From: Reyranella sp.
GTDB lineage: Bacteria; Pseudomonadota; Alphaproteobacteria; Reyranellales; Reyranellaceae
DNA length: 64,000 bases
Direction: 5' to 3'
NCBI GenBank assembly: GCA_019750135.1
Contig: JAIEOV010000089.1
Location: 1-64,000, forward strand
The notes below the pieces were generated by a model, which made no database searches, was not told the DNA's origin, and was given only the letters and a program-made list of their open reading frames with translations. The position numbers were made by a program, and so were the translations under genes. Positions 19,203-28,541 of this stretch are shown piece after piece (the first letter of the stretch is position 1; every line of letters starts with the position of its first letter).

Positions 19203-20105
19203 TCATTCGCTCCCGTTTCCGCGCCCTTCCAGAAGGTAGCGATGGCGCTGGAAGAGCTCGACCAGCGCGTCCATGACCGCCCGCACCCGCGGCAGGGCAC
19301 GAAGGTCGCGGTGCACCAGCAGCCACTGCTCGGTCGTGATCTCGGGCAGCACGCCTCCGACGCGCCGCAGCCTCGGGTCCTGGTCGGCTAGGTAACAAGG
19401 CAGCACGCCGAGGCCCGCTCCGGAGCGCACCGCGTCGTGCAGGACGAGCCAGTTGTTGACCCGCATCTCGGGCCGCCGGCCGATCTGCTCGTGTATCCAG
19501 CGCTGGCCCGCCATGTAGCCGTGGTCGTCGTCGAACCCGATCCAGGGCAGGTCGACCAGCGCCGGCATCTCCGTGTGCTGCAACTCGAGACGGTGCCCCG
19601 CATAGACCGCGTAGGCGACGTGGCAGAGCTTGCGGGTGACGATGCCGGCAAGCTCCGGCACCTGCTCGCGGATCATGAGATCGGCCTCGCGGCGCGACAG
19701 GTTGGCAAGGGTGTGGCTCGCGACCACTTCGAACTCGATCTGCTGCAATCGGGCGCGCAGCCCCGGCAGATGGCGCGCGACCAGCACCGCCATGGCCTCG
19801 CCGGCCGACAGCCGCACCACCCCGCTCACCGTGTCGCTGAGGCCAGCGCTGCGGCGTTTGATGGAAAGCGCCGCCTTCTCCATCGCCTCGGTGTCGGCCA
19901 GGAGCTCCTCACCGGCCGAGGTCGGCACGAAGCGATCGGGCAGGCGCTCGAACAGGCGCGCGCCGATCTGATGCTCCAGCGCCTGCACGCGGCGCGACAC
20001 GGTGGGATGGCTGACGCCCAGCGCCTTGGCCGCCGTGCTGAGCGTGCCCTCGCGGGCCAGGGTCAGGAAAACGCGGAGGTCGTCCCAGTTCGCATCCATG
20101 TTCAA
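19203..20105 (-). CDS. LysR family transcriptional regulator
   Basis: NWDDLRVFLTLAREGTLSTAAKALGVSHPTVSRRVQALEHQIGARLFER. Confidence 0.93.
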   Translation of the reverse strand: MNMDANWDDLRVFLTLAREGTLSTAAKALGVSHPTVSRRVQALEHQIGARLFERLPDRFVPTSAGEELLADTEAMEKAALSIKRRSAGLSDTVSGVVRLSAGEAMAVLVARHLPGLRARLQQIEFEVVASHTLANLSRREADLMIREQVPELAGIVTRKLCHVAYAVYAGHRLELQHTEMPALVDLPWIGFDDDHGYMAGQRWIHEQIGRRPEMRVNNWLVLHDAVRSGAGLGVLPCYLADQDPRLRRVGGVLPEITTEQWLLVHRDLRALPRVRAVMDALVELFQRHRYLLEGRGNGSE

Positions 20106-20148
20106 AAATGTACACCTCTTCTTTCATTTTGTGGACTGACGAATATGA

Positions 20149-23100
20149 ATGTTCGCCCGTAGAATGATTCTCATGCACATCGAACCTCGCCTCCTCGTCT
20201 TCACCAAAGGGGTGCGCTGGCGGATCGCTGGCGCCGTCGGCATCGGCCTTCTGGCCGTCGGCCTGGGCATCGCTCGCCTTGGCCTGCTGGGCTGGCTGAT
20301 CGGCCAGGTCTTCATCGGCCGGCCGATCGCGGAGCTGGTGCCCTCGGTTCTGCTGATCGCGCTGGTCATGGTCCTGCGCGGCCTCGCCGAGCACTGGCGC
20401 GCCGTGGTGGCGCACGGCACGGCGGCACGGGTGCAGAAGAAGCTGCGCCGCATCCTCTACGACCAGGTGGCATCGCTCGGACCGGGCACGGTCGGCCGCC
20501 AGCGCTCGGGCGGCCTCACTTTGTCGATGATCGACGGCGTCGAGCAGCTCGAGACCTACTTCGGCCAGTTCCTGCCGCAGTTCCTGATCGCGCTGTTGTC
20601 GCCCATCCTGATCTTCGCCGTCGTGGCCTTCGTCGACCTCCCGGTGGCGCTGGTCATGCTGGGCTTCGCGCTGGTGGCGCTGTGGGGGCCGGCGCTGTGG
20701 CACAAGTGGGACGTCAAGAACTCACGGCGCCGACAGGTGGCCTATGCCACGTTCGCCGCCGAGTTCCTCGATTCGATCCAGGGCCTGGCGACGCTGAAGG
20801 CGTTCGGCCAGGGCAAGACGCGCGCCGACAAGCTCGAGGTCGAGGCGCGCGATCTCTTCCGCCGCACCATGTGGGTGCTGGGCACCAACTCGCTGGCGCG
20901 CGGCATCACCGACACCGCGATCGCCGGCGGCGCGGCGACGGCGCTGATCTACGGCGCCTCGCGCGTGGAGTCCGGCGCGATGTCGCTGTCGGCGCTGCTG
21001 ATCATCCTGATGCTGGGCATCGAGATCTTCCGGCCGATGCGCGAGCTCCGCAGCGTGCTGCACCAGGGCATGGTCGGCCTCTCCGCCGCGCAGGGCATCT
21101 ACCGCATCCTCGACGACAAGCCCACCGTCGCCGACGCGCCGCCGGCGCGCCTCGACAAGGCTCTGGCGCCGACCATCGAGTTCGAGGACGTGCGCTTCGC
21201 CTATCCCGGCACGCGCCGCACCGTGCATGACAGCCTGTCGTTCCGCGCCGAGGCGGGCGAACGGCTGGGCCTGGTCGGTCCGTCGGGCGGCGGCAAGTCG
21301 TCGATCGTGCGCCTGCTGCTGCGCTTCTACGATCCCGACCGCGGCCGCATCCTTTTGGGCGGTCACGACCTGCGCACGCTGCCGTTCGCCGAGATCCGCT
21401 CGCTGATCTCGGTGGTGAACCAGGACACCTTCCTGTTCCACGGCACGGTCGAGGAGAACATCCGGCTGGGCCGCCCGCAGGCGACGCAGCAGGAACTCGA
21501 GGACGCCACGCGCGCCGCCAACATCCACGACTTCATCCTGAGCCTGCCGCAGGGTTATGCGACGGTCATCGGAGAAAAGGGCATCAAGCTCTCCGGCGGC
21601 CAGCGCCAGCGCGTCGCCATCGCCCGCGCGCTGCTGCGCGACACGCCGATCCTGATACTCGACGAGGCGCTCTCCGCCGTCGATGCCGAGAACGAGGCCG
21701 TCATCCAGGAAGCGCTCGATCGCCTGATGCAGGGCCGCACCACGCTGATCCTGGCCCATCGCCTGTCGAGCGTGATCGACTGCGACCGCATCCTCGTGCT
21801 GGATGGCGGCAAGGTCGCCGAGCAGGGTCGCCACACCGCGCTGATGGCCAAGGGTGGCGTCTATGCCGGCCTGATGGCCGAGCAGGCGCGCGAGCAGCAG
21901 GCGACGGATGTCGTCGACAGCATCGCGGCGCCTCAGAAGGTGGAGTCCGTCGCCGACACGCCAGGCGGTGCGCTCAAGGTCGTCACCGAAGGCATCATCA
22001 AGGCCGAAGGCCTCACCTGGTACCAGGTGGTCGTCGCCTTGATGAAAGTGATCATGCCGTGGAAGGGCAAGCTCACCGCCACCTTCACCTTGGGCGTGCT
22101 ACGCGTCATCGCCTTCATCGGCGTCGGCGTGCTGTCGGCGTTGATCGTGCTGGCGCTCAAGAACCATCAGCCCTACGCCGGCCTCGCCATCGCGCTCGCC
22201 ATCGTAGCGCCGCTGTCGGGCATCCTGCACTGGTTCGAATCCTGGCTGGCGCACGACATGGCCTTCCGCCTGCTGGCCGAGATGCGCATCGACGCCTTCC
22301 GCAAGCTCGATGCCCTGGCGCCGGCCTACCTGGTGCGCCGGCGCACCGGTGACTTGATGGCGCTCGCCACGCACGACATCGAGCTGGTCGAGTACTTCTT
22401 CGCCCACACCGTGGCGCCCGCCTTCGTCGCCATCCTGGTGCCGGCCGCCGTCGTCGCGGTGCTGGCCTGGGCCGACGGCTGGCTGGCGGCGGCGCTGCTG
22501 CCGTTCCTGCTCGCCGTCGGCTTGAGCCCCTTCCTGATGCGCAGGCGCGTCGATCGCCTGGGCAGCCAGGCGCGCGAGGCCGCGGGCGAGCTCGGCGCCT
22601 TCGCCGTCGACTCGGTGCAGGGCCTGGGCGAGATCGTCGCCTTTCAGCAGGAAGATGCGCGCGGCAACAAGCTCGACCAGCTTTCGCAGCGCCACATCTC
22701 GCTGCGCCTGCCGTTCTTCAGCGAGCTGACGATGCAGCACGCCATCCTGGAAGTGCTGACCGGATTGGGCGGCCTCGCCGTCGTCGTGGCCGGCGCCCTG
22801 CTGGCGCAGAAGGGCGCCATCGACGCGGGCCTGCTGCCGCTGCTCACCATCCTCGCCATGGCAGCCTTCCTGCCGGTGTCGGAGATCGCCCAGATCGGCC
22901 GGCAGCTGGCCGATACGCTGGGCGCCACGCGGCGCGTCTACGCGCTGGCCAACGAGCCGATCCCGGTGCGCGACGGCGCGGGGGTGCCGCCGCGTGCCGG
23001 CGCCGCCGCACTCGCCCTCGAGAAGGTGAACTTCACTTATCCCGGTCAGACGCGCCGCGCGCTGTCCGAGGTGAGCTTCGAGATCCCGGCGGGCAAGACA

Positions 23101-23754
23101 GTGGCGCTCGTCGGCACGTCGGGCGCCGGCAAGACCACGACGGCGCAGCTCCTGATGCGCTTCTGGGATCCCGACTCGGGCCGCATCACGCTGAACGGCG
23201 CCGACCTGCGCGACTACAAGCTCGACGAGCTTCGCCGGCTGGTCGCCCTGGTCGCCCAGGACACCTACCTGTTCAACGACAGCCTGCGCGCCAACATCCT
23301 GATCGCCCGGCCCGACGCCTCGGAGGCCGAGCTGCAGGCGGCGATTCGGCACGCCTCGCTGAGCGACCTCGTCGCTGCCCTGCCTGACGGCCTCGATTCG
23401 CCGGTCGGCGAGCGCGGCACGGCGCTGTCCGGCGGCCAGCGTCAGCGTGTCGCCATCGCCCGCGCCTTCCTGAAGGACGCGCCCATCCTGGTGCTCGACG
23501 AGGCGACCTCGCATCTCGACGCCGTCAACGAGCAGGCCGTGCGCCGCGCGCTCGACCTGTTGCAGTCGGACCGAACCACCATCGTCATCGCCCATCGCCT
23601 GTCGACGGTGCGCGATGCCGACCTGATCGTGGTGCTGGACGGCGGGCGCGTTGCGGAAAGCGGCACACACGCTTCACTGCTTGCGAAAAATGGACTGTAC
23701 GCGCGGCTGGTGTCGCGCCAGCTTGCCTCGGTGTACGCGCCTGCGGCATCCTGA
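20149..23754 (+). CDS. Double-length ABC exporter in one polypeptide (TMD-NBD-TMD-NBD, CydDC-like layout)
   Basis: Two Walker A (GPSGGGKSS, GTSGAGKTT), two LSGGQ, two Walker B (LILDEALSAVD, LVLDEATSHLD) in 1201 aa. Confidence 0.93.
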   Translation: MFARRMILMHIEPRLLVFTKGVRWRIAGAVGIGLLAVGLGIARLGLLGWLIGQVFIGRPIAELVPSVLLIALVMVLRGLAEHWRAVVAHGTAARVQKKLRRILYDQVASLGPGTVGRQRSGGLTLSMIDGVEQLETYFGQFLPQFLIALLSPILIFAVVAFVDLPVALVMLGFALVALWGPALWHKWDVKNSRRRQVAYATFAAEFLDSIQGLATLKAFGQGKTRADKLEVEARDLFRRTMWVLGTNSLARGITDTAIAGGAATALIYGASRVESGAMSLSALLIILMLGIEIFRPMRELRSVLHQGMVGLSAAQGIYRILDDKPTVADAPPARLDKALAPTIEFEDVRFAYPGTRRTVHDSLSFRAEAGERLGLVGPSGGGKSSIVRLLLRFYDPDRGRILLGGHDLRTLPFAEIRSLISVVNQDTFLFHGTVEENIRLGRPQATQQELEDATRAANIHDFILSLPQGYATVIGEKGIKLSGGQRQRVAIARALLRDTPILILDEALSAVDAENEAVIQEALDRLMQGRTTLILAHRLSSVIDCDRILVLDGGKVAEQGRHTALMAKGGVYAGLMAEQAREQQATDVVDSIAAPQKVESVADTPGGALKVVTEGIIKAEGLTWYQVVVALMKVIMPWKGKLTATFTLGVLRVIAFIGVGVLSALIVLALKNHQPYAGLAIALAIVAPLSGILHWFESWLAHDMAFRLLAEMRIDAFRKLDALAPAYLVRRRTGDLMALATHDIELVEYFFAHTVAPAFVAILVPAAVVAVLAWADGWLAAALLPFLLAVGLSPFLMRRRVDRLGSQAREAAGELGAFAVDSVQGLGEIVAFQQEDARGNKLDQLSQRHISLRLPFFSELTMQHAILEVLTGLGGLAVVVAGALLAQKGAIDAGLLPLLTILAMAAFLPVSEIAQIGRQLADTLGATRRVYALANEPIPVRDGAGVPPRAGAAALALEKVNFTYPGQTRRALSEVSFEIPAGKTVALVGTSGAGKTTTAQLLMRFWDPDSGRITLNGADLRDYKLDELRRLVALVAQDTYLFNDSLRANILIARPDASEAELQAAIRHASLSDLVAALPDGLDSPVGERGTALSGGQRQRVAIARAFLKDAPILVLDEATSHLDAVNEQAVRRALDLLQSDRTTIVIAHRLSTVRDADLIVVLDGGRVAESGTHASLLAKNGLYARLVSRQLASVYAPAAS

Positions 23755-23781
23755 GGGCTCGACCAATCGAGGGAGCGCCTG

Positions 23782-24165
23782 ATGTTCAGCCACGTCACCG
23801 TCGGTACCAACGACGTCGCCAAGGCCAAGGCGTTCTATGACGGCGTCGGCAAGGCGCTGGGACTGTCGCGTCTTGCCGACTATCCCGAGGCAGCGGGCTA
23901 CGGCCGCACCGGCGGACGCCCCCAGCTCTGGATCGTGACGCCGCTCGACAAGAAGGCGGCGACCACGGGCAATGGCATCACCATCGGCCTCGACGCCACC
24001 GACCGGCCCTCGGTCGATGCCGCCTACAAGGCCGGCATGTCGGCCGGCGGCAAGGATGAAGGTGCGCCGGGCCTGCGCACGCATTATCATTCCAACTACT
24101 ACGGCGCCTATCTCAGGGATCCTGACGGCAACAAGGTCTGCGTGGTCTGCCACAAGCCAGCCTGA
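23782..24165 (+). CDS. VOC family protein
   Basis: MFSHVTVGTNDVAKAKAFYDGVGKALGL...YYGAYLRDPDGNKVCVVCH. Confidence 0.9.
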   Translation: MFSHVTVGTNDVAKAKAFYDGVGKALGLSRLADYPEAAGYGRTGGRPQLWIVTPLDKKAATTGNGITIGLDATDRPSVDAAYKAGMSAGGKDEGAPGLRTHYHSNYYGAYLRDPDGNKVCVVCHKPA

Positions 24166-24198
24166 CGGAAACGAGTACCACGGAGGCGAGGCTTCGCA

Positions 24199-25176
24199 AT
24201 GGTTCGCCTGTCGCGGCGCACCCTCTTGGCGGCACCGGCGCTGTTCGGAGGCGCCGAGGCACGCGCGCAGGGCGTCCTGCCGGCGCGCGGCGTGCGCATC
24301 ATCATCGGCTATCCGGTCGGCGGCGGCACCGATGAGATGGCGCGCGTCATCGCAGCGGCGCTGCAGCGGCGCATCACGCGTCCCGTGACCATCGAGAACC
24401 GGCCAGGGGCGGCCGGCGCGGCCGTCGGCGAAGTCCTGAAGAAGGCACCGACCGACGGCTCGGTGCTGGGCTTCATCCCGACGGCGACGCTGATCGGACG
24501 GCTGACGACCAAATCCTTCCCATTCAATCCCCAGACCGACATCATGCCGCTCACGCTGGCGGGCAGCTACGCGACGGGCTTCGCGGTGTCGCGCAAGCTC
24601 AACGTTGCTTCGCTGGCCGACTACGGCAAGTGGCTGCAGGCCGCCCCTCCCGAGGACGCCCGTTTCGGCACGACCTCGCTGCAGAGCTTCACGCACTATT
24701 TCGGCCTGATGATCGGAAAGACACTCGGCCGGAGTTTGCAGGCCGTCTATTACAAGGGCGCCTCGCCGCTGGTGGCCGACCTCGAACAGGGAAAGGTGCC
24801 CGCCGCCAGCAGTGGCCTGACGTCGCTGTTGCAGCACCATCGCGGCTCGCGGCTGCGCGTCCTCGTCAGCTCGGGTAACCAGCGCAGCAAGATGGCGCCC
24901 GACATCCCGACCGTTGTCGAGCTGGGCTATCCCGCACTCGAGCTGCACAACTGGTACGCCTTCTTCGGACCGACCGGCCTGTCGCCGGAGGTGGCGGCGG
25001 CCTGGGAAGGCGAACTCCGGGCCACGCTCGAGGCGCGCGAGACGACCGAGCTGCTGACCCAGCTCGGACTCGACGTGGAGACGTCGACCAGCGAGCAATG
25101 CGCCAAGCGACTGGCTGCCGACATGGCGCGTTGGCAGACGATGCTTGACACACTCGGCATCCAGGCGACCAATTGA
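24199..25176 (+). CDS. Bug-family (tripartite tricarboxylate) substrate-binding protein
   Basis: VRIIIGYPVGGGTDEMARVIAAALQRRITRPVTIENRPGAAGAAVGEVL. Confidence 0.9.
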   Translation: MVRLSRRTLLAAPALFGGAEARAQGVLPARGVRIIIGYPVGGGTDEMARVIAAALQRRITRPVTIENRPGAAGAAVGEVLKKAPTDGSVLGFIPTATLIGRLTTKSFPFNPQTDIMPLTLAGSYATGFAVSRKLNVASLADYGKWLQAAPPEDARFGTTSLQSFTHYFGLMIGKTLGRSLQAVYYKGASPLVADLEQGKVPAASSGLTSLLQHHRGSRLRVLVSSGNQRSKMAPDIPTVVELGYPALELHNWYAFFGPTGLSPEVAAAWEGELRATLEARETTELLTQLGLDVETSTSEQCAKRLAADMARWQTMLDTLGIQATN

Positions 25177-25207
25177 CAACCTCGGGACGGGGCTATCGGA
25201 GTGGTGC

Positions 25208-25960
25208 ATGAGCGAACCATATAAGGTGTTCTGGCAGCCTGGTTGAACCAGCTGTCTGAGACTCAAAGAGTTTCTATCGGTCCGTGGGATCGACTTCGTA
25301 TCAGTCAATGTGCTCGAAGATCCGACCGGCATGGCGGAGCTGGAACGGCTCGGCGTGCGCTCGGTGCCGGTGCTGTCGCGTGGCGACAAGTACACGTTCG
25401 GGCAGAGCACCAAGCAGATCGTCGAGTTCCTCGGCCTCGGCGAGAAGTCCGGCCCCGAGCTCTCGACCGATGAGCTGGCGGCCCGCGTCACCAAGTTCAT
25501 GGATGCCGCCCTCCAGCTGATCCCGCTGATGCCGGCCGACCGGCTCGCCACGCACGTACCGGGCCGGCCGCGCAGCTACCGCACGCTCGCCTTCCATCTG
25601 TTCCGCGTCGTCGAGGCCTTCCTCGATGCCAACGAGAACGTCACGCTGGTCCAGGCCATGTTCCGCGAGGAGCCTGCCGCCGACGCCACGACCGAGGCCC
25701 TGGTCGCCTACGGCACGAACATCCGCGATCGCTTCCGCGCCTGGTGGCAGGCCGGCGACACGGCGCCGTCGAAGACGCTGCAGACCTATTACGGCCCGCA
25801 GAGCCTACATGAGCTGATGGAGCGGACGACCTGGCACTCGGGCCAGCATGTGCGTCAATACATGATGTTGTTGGAGAAGGAAGGGGTCACCCACCACCGG
25901 CCGCTGGTCGCCACCGACTTCGCCAAGCTGCCGATGCCCCAGAACGTGTGGGACGGTTGA
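25208..25960 (+). CDS. Glutaredoxin-DinB fusion with in-frame UGA at the first Cys of CxxC (candidate selenoprotein, UxxC)
   Basis: Reads MSEPYKVFWQPG(UGA)TSCLRLKEFLSVRGIDFVSVNVLEDPTGMAELERLGVRSVPVLSRGDKYTFG...DinB-like tail; UGA at 25244-25246; frame matches the 25310..25960 ORF; CGGAG RBS-like site upstream of ATG. Confidence 0.75.
25258..25274 (+). promoter_or_regulatory. Candidate bacterial SECIS-like hairpin GAGACUC-AAA-GAGUUUC
   Basis: 7-bp stem (one G-U wobble), 17 nt in total, starts after an 11-nt spacer from the UGA; surrounding codons (AGA, AAA, TTT, CTA) look unusual for this GC-rich window. Confidence 0.5.
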
Positions 25961-25994
25961 CGCCGGCACGGCCCTCGCTTACCCATCGTTTTGC

Positions 25995-26621
25995 ATGACG
26001 GCAAAGTTTCCAGGCGAGAAGTACTCCACAGCCGGCGCGTTCCTTGCCGACTACGCATCGGCGATGGCCAAGGCGCTCAATTCCGTGCGCCCCGCAGAGC
26101 TCGAGCGCGCCGTGACGGCGATGAAGCGCGCCATCCAGGCCGACCGGATGATCTTCACCTGCGGCAATGGCGGCTCGGCGGCGATCGCGAACCACCTGAC
26201 CTGCGACTGCTCCAAGGGCATCGCCTCCAACACGACGCTGCGGCCGCGCGTCGTCAGCCTGTCGTCGACGGTCGAGCTGATCACCGCGATCGCCAACGAC
26301 ATGGCCTTTCCCGAGATCTTCGCCTACCAGCTCAAGAACGCCGCACGCCCGGGCGACGTGCTGATCACCATCTCGTCGTCCGGCGATTCCGAGAACATCA
26401 TCCGCGCCCTCGACTGGGCCGGTGAGAACGGCATGACGACGATCGCGATGTCCGGCTTCTCCGGCGGACGCAGCGCGCAGATGGCCGACATCAGCCTGCA
26501 TGTCGCCGCGGCGAACTACGGCGTCGTCGAGGACGTGCATCAATCGTTGATGCACATCCTCGCCCAGTATGTGCGGATGTCGGAGCTGCCGTCCGAGCTG
26601 GTGCAGACGCTCCGCTTCTGA
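25995..26621 (+). CDS. SIS domain protein (GmhA/phosphoheptose isomerase-like)
   Basis: IFTCGNGGSAAIANHLTCDCSKGI, DVLITISSSGDSENIIRAL. Confidence 0.9.
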   Translation: MTAKFPGEKYSTAGAFLADYASAMAKALNSVRPAELERAVTAMKRAIQADRMIFTCGNGGSAAIANHLTCDCSKGIASNTTLRPRVVSLSSTVELITAIANDMAFPEIFAYQLKNAARPGDVLITISSSGDSENIIRALDWAGENGMTTIAMSGFSGGRSAQMADISLHVAAANYGVVEDVHQSLMHILAQYVRMSELPSELVQTLRF

Positions 26622-26655
26622 TCTTTTCTGGTGCCTGAAGGACTTGCACAGGGAG

Positions 26656-26680
26656 GGAACCCCTCCTGCTCTGAAGCGTT
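26656..26680 (+). promoter_or_regulatory. EcfG-type general stress response promoter GGAAC-N16-CGTT
   Basis: GGAAC 26656-26660, 16-nt spacer, CGTT 26677-26680, ~35 bp upstream of the DUF883-like gene. Confidence 0.65.
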
Positions 26681-26714
26681 GTCTGGGCTGCCTCTACCAG
26701 CCCAGGAGCAAATC

Positions 26715-27047
26715 ATGCGCAATTCGGCGGCCCAAAACGGCAAGGATCTGGCACGGGAAATCGCGCTTCTGCGCCAGCAACTCGACGATCTGGCCGACAC
26801 GGTGAGCGGCACGGGCGGGTCGATCGTGGCCCGCGGCGAAGCAGCGATCGAGGAGACGTTGAAGTCGGCGCGCGAGCTCGTGGCCAAGTACGGCGACACC
26901 GCCAAGGCGTTCGCCGAGGACACGGCCAAGCTCAAGGAAAGAGCGACCGACACGCTTATCGAGCACACAGAGACGCGTCCGCTCACGACTTTTGCGGCGA
27001 TCGCCGGCATCGGTTTCCTGGCAGGCTGGCTTTTTCGTCGGCACTAG
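26715..27047 (+). CDS. ElaB/YqjD/DUF883-like membrane-anchored protein
   Basis: Amphipathic helical region, then TRPLTTFAAIAGIGFLAGWLFRRH C-terminus. Confidence 0.85.
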   Translation: MRNSAAQNGKDLAREIALLRQQLDDLADTVSGTGGSIVARGEAAIEETLKSARELVAKYGDTAKAFAEDTAKLKERATDTLIEHTETRPLTTFAAIAGIGFLAGWLFRRH

Positions 27048-27087
27048 TCGGCCGGCGTCCAAGCGAGTCGCAGCCCCCCGTCCCTCG

Positions 27088-27351
27088 ATGATCGGCCCTC
27101 TCCTGCGCGTGGCGGCGTCTGGCGCCGCCGCGCGTTCCCTGCGCAGCGCCGCGCATGACGCCGCGACACGCGCGATGCTGGCCATCGGCGCCGCGCTCGC
27201 CATCGGCGTCGGTGCGCTATGCCTCACCTGCTCGGCCTACATCCTTCTTGCCCGCAGCCTCGATCCAGCGGCCGCCTGGGCAATCCTTGGGGGGTTCTGG
27301 GGGCTGGCCGGTCTGCTCTACTTCACGGTCGTCAGCCGCCGGCGCGGCTGA
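27088..27351 (+). CDS. Small two-TM membrane protein
   Basis: MIGPLLRVAASGAAARSL...AMLAIGAALAIGVGALCLTCSAYILLARSL. Confidence 0.65.
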   Translation: MIGPLLRVAASGAAARSLRSAAHDAATRAMLAIGAALAIGVGALCLTCSAYILLARSLDPAAAWAILGGFWGLAGLLYFTVVSRRRG

Positions 27352-28541
27352 CGGGCGCGCGTATACACCGGCGGGCGCGCCGCTGACGCCAGCGACGGCT
27401 TGTGCGCCAGCCGGTCGCTCACCGGGCGATCGTCGGCCAGCAGGACTTCCAGCCAGCGCAGAGACGGCAGGTGGGCGGCGATCGTGCTGATCAGAATCAG
27501 CAACGGCACCGCGACGATGGCGCCGATCGCGCCCCACATCCAGCCGAGGAGGGCGATGGAAGCGAACACCGCGACCGTGTTGAGGGCGCAACGCCGGCTG
27601 ACGAACATCGGCGTCACGAGGTTGGCCTCGATGAGGTGGATGACCAGCAAGGCGGCGGGCGCGCCGACGATGCTCGGCCAGTCGTCGAAAGTGAGCAGCG
27701 CCACCAGGGCGACGACCGCAATGGTCACCGCCGAGCCGATGAACGGCACGAAGCCCGCGATGCCCATCAAGGCGCCCCAGATGATGGCGTTGGGGAAGCC
27801 CAGCAGCGCCAGCGCGACCGTCGCGCAGGCAGCGACGCCGGCATAGATCACGGCGAGCGAGAACAGGTATTGGCCGACGCGGTCGTTGATGTCGCGCATC
27901 ACCCGGGCGAGACGAACGCGCGTGTTGAACGAGGCCGGGATGCGCATGATCTGCCGCCGCGAGTTGTTGCGATGCGCGAGCAGCAGGAAGGCCAGCACTG
28001 CGGCATAGAACACCTGCAGCAGCAGGCCGGGCGTCGTGCTGGCAAGCTCGGCCATCAACGACTTCTCGCGCACCACCACCTTTTCGGGCGGCGTCACCGT
28101 GGGCGTGGTCGGCGTCGCCGCCGAGGCCGCCTGCTCGACCTGCTTGGAGACTTCCTGGACGACGGCGATCGACTTGCGCACGCCCTCGAGCTTCCGCTCC
28201 AGCGTGTAGGTCAGATAGGGCGTCTGATCGATCCAGTTGGTGAGCGCGGGAATGGAGATGGCCAGCAACGCCGCCAGTCCCGTGGCCAGCAGCAGCACCG
28301 AAGCGGCAGCCGACATCGACGGCGGCAGGTGCAGGCGCTCGAAGGTGTTGGCGACCGGTGTCAGGACGAGCGCCAGCACGATGGCGCCGGCCGTGGGGAT
28401 CAGAAAATCGCGGGCGACGTAGCCGAGGGCCGCGACGCCGCATACCGCCAGCACGATCAGGGGCCGTCGGATTGCCGAGCCACCCTGCACATGCACGATG
28501 GGAAAGCGTTTTTCTCCCGGTTCTCTGATCGCGACGCCCAC
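27318..28541 (-). CDS. AI-2E family (PerM-like) transporter, likely GTG start
   Basis: PLIVLAVCGVAALGYVARDFLIPTAGAIVLALVLTPVANTF; GFPNAIIWGALMGIAGFVPFIGSAV. Confidence 0.88.
   Translation of the reverse strand: MGVAIREPGEKRFPIVHVQGGSAIRRPLIVLAVCGVAALGYVARDFLIPTAGAIVLALVLTPVANTFERLHLPPSMSAAASVLLLATGLAALLAISIPALTNWIDQTPYLTYTLERKLEGVRKSIAVVQEVSKQVEQAASAATPTTPTVTPPEKVVVREKSLMAELASTTPGLLLQVFYAAVLAFLLLAHRNNSRRQIMRIPASFNTRVRLARVMRDINDRVGQYLFSLAVIYAGVAACATVALALLGFPNAIIWGALMGIAGFVPFIGSAVTIAVVALVALLTFDDWPSIVGAPAALLVIHLIEANLVTPMFVSRRCALNTVAVFASIALLGWMWGAIGAIVAVPLLILISTIAAHLPSLRWLEVLLADDRPVSDRLAHKPSLASAARPPVYTRARQPRRRLTTVK

Noticed and set aside
22099-23670. 523-aa minus-strand ORF
   Set aside because: Antisense to the fused ABC exporter.
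23674-25551. 625-aa minus-strand ORF
   Set aside because: Antisense to the VOC, Bug and glutaredoxin-DinB genes; no recognisable domain.
25310-25960. ORF-track start (GTG 25310) as the true N-terminus of the DinB/glutaredoxin protein
   Set aside because: It would remove the conserved glutaredoxin beta-alpha N-terminus and redox motif that is clearly encoded upstream in the same frame.
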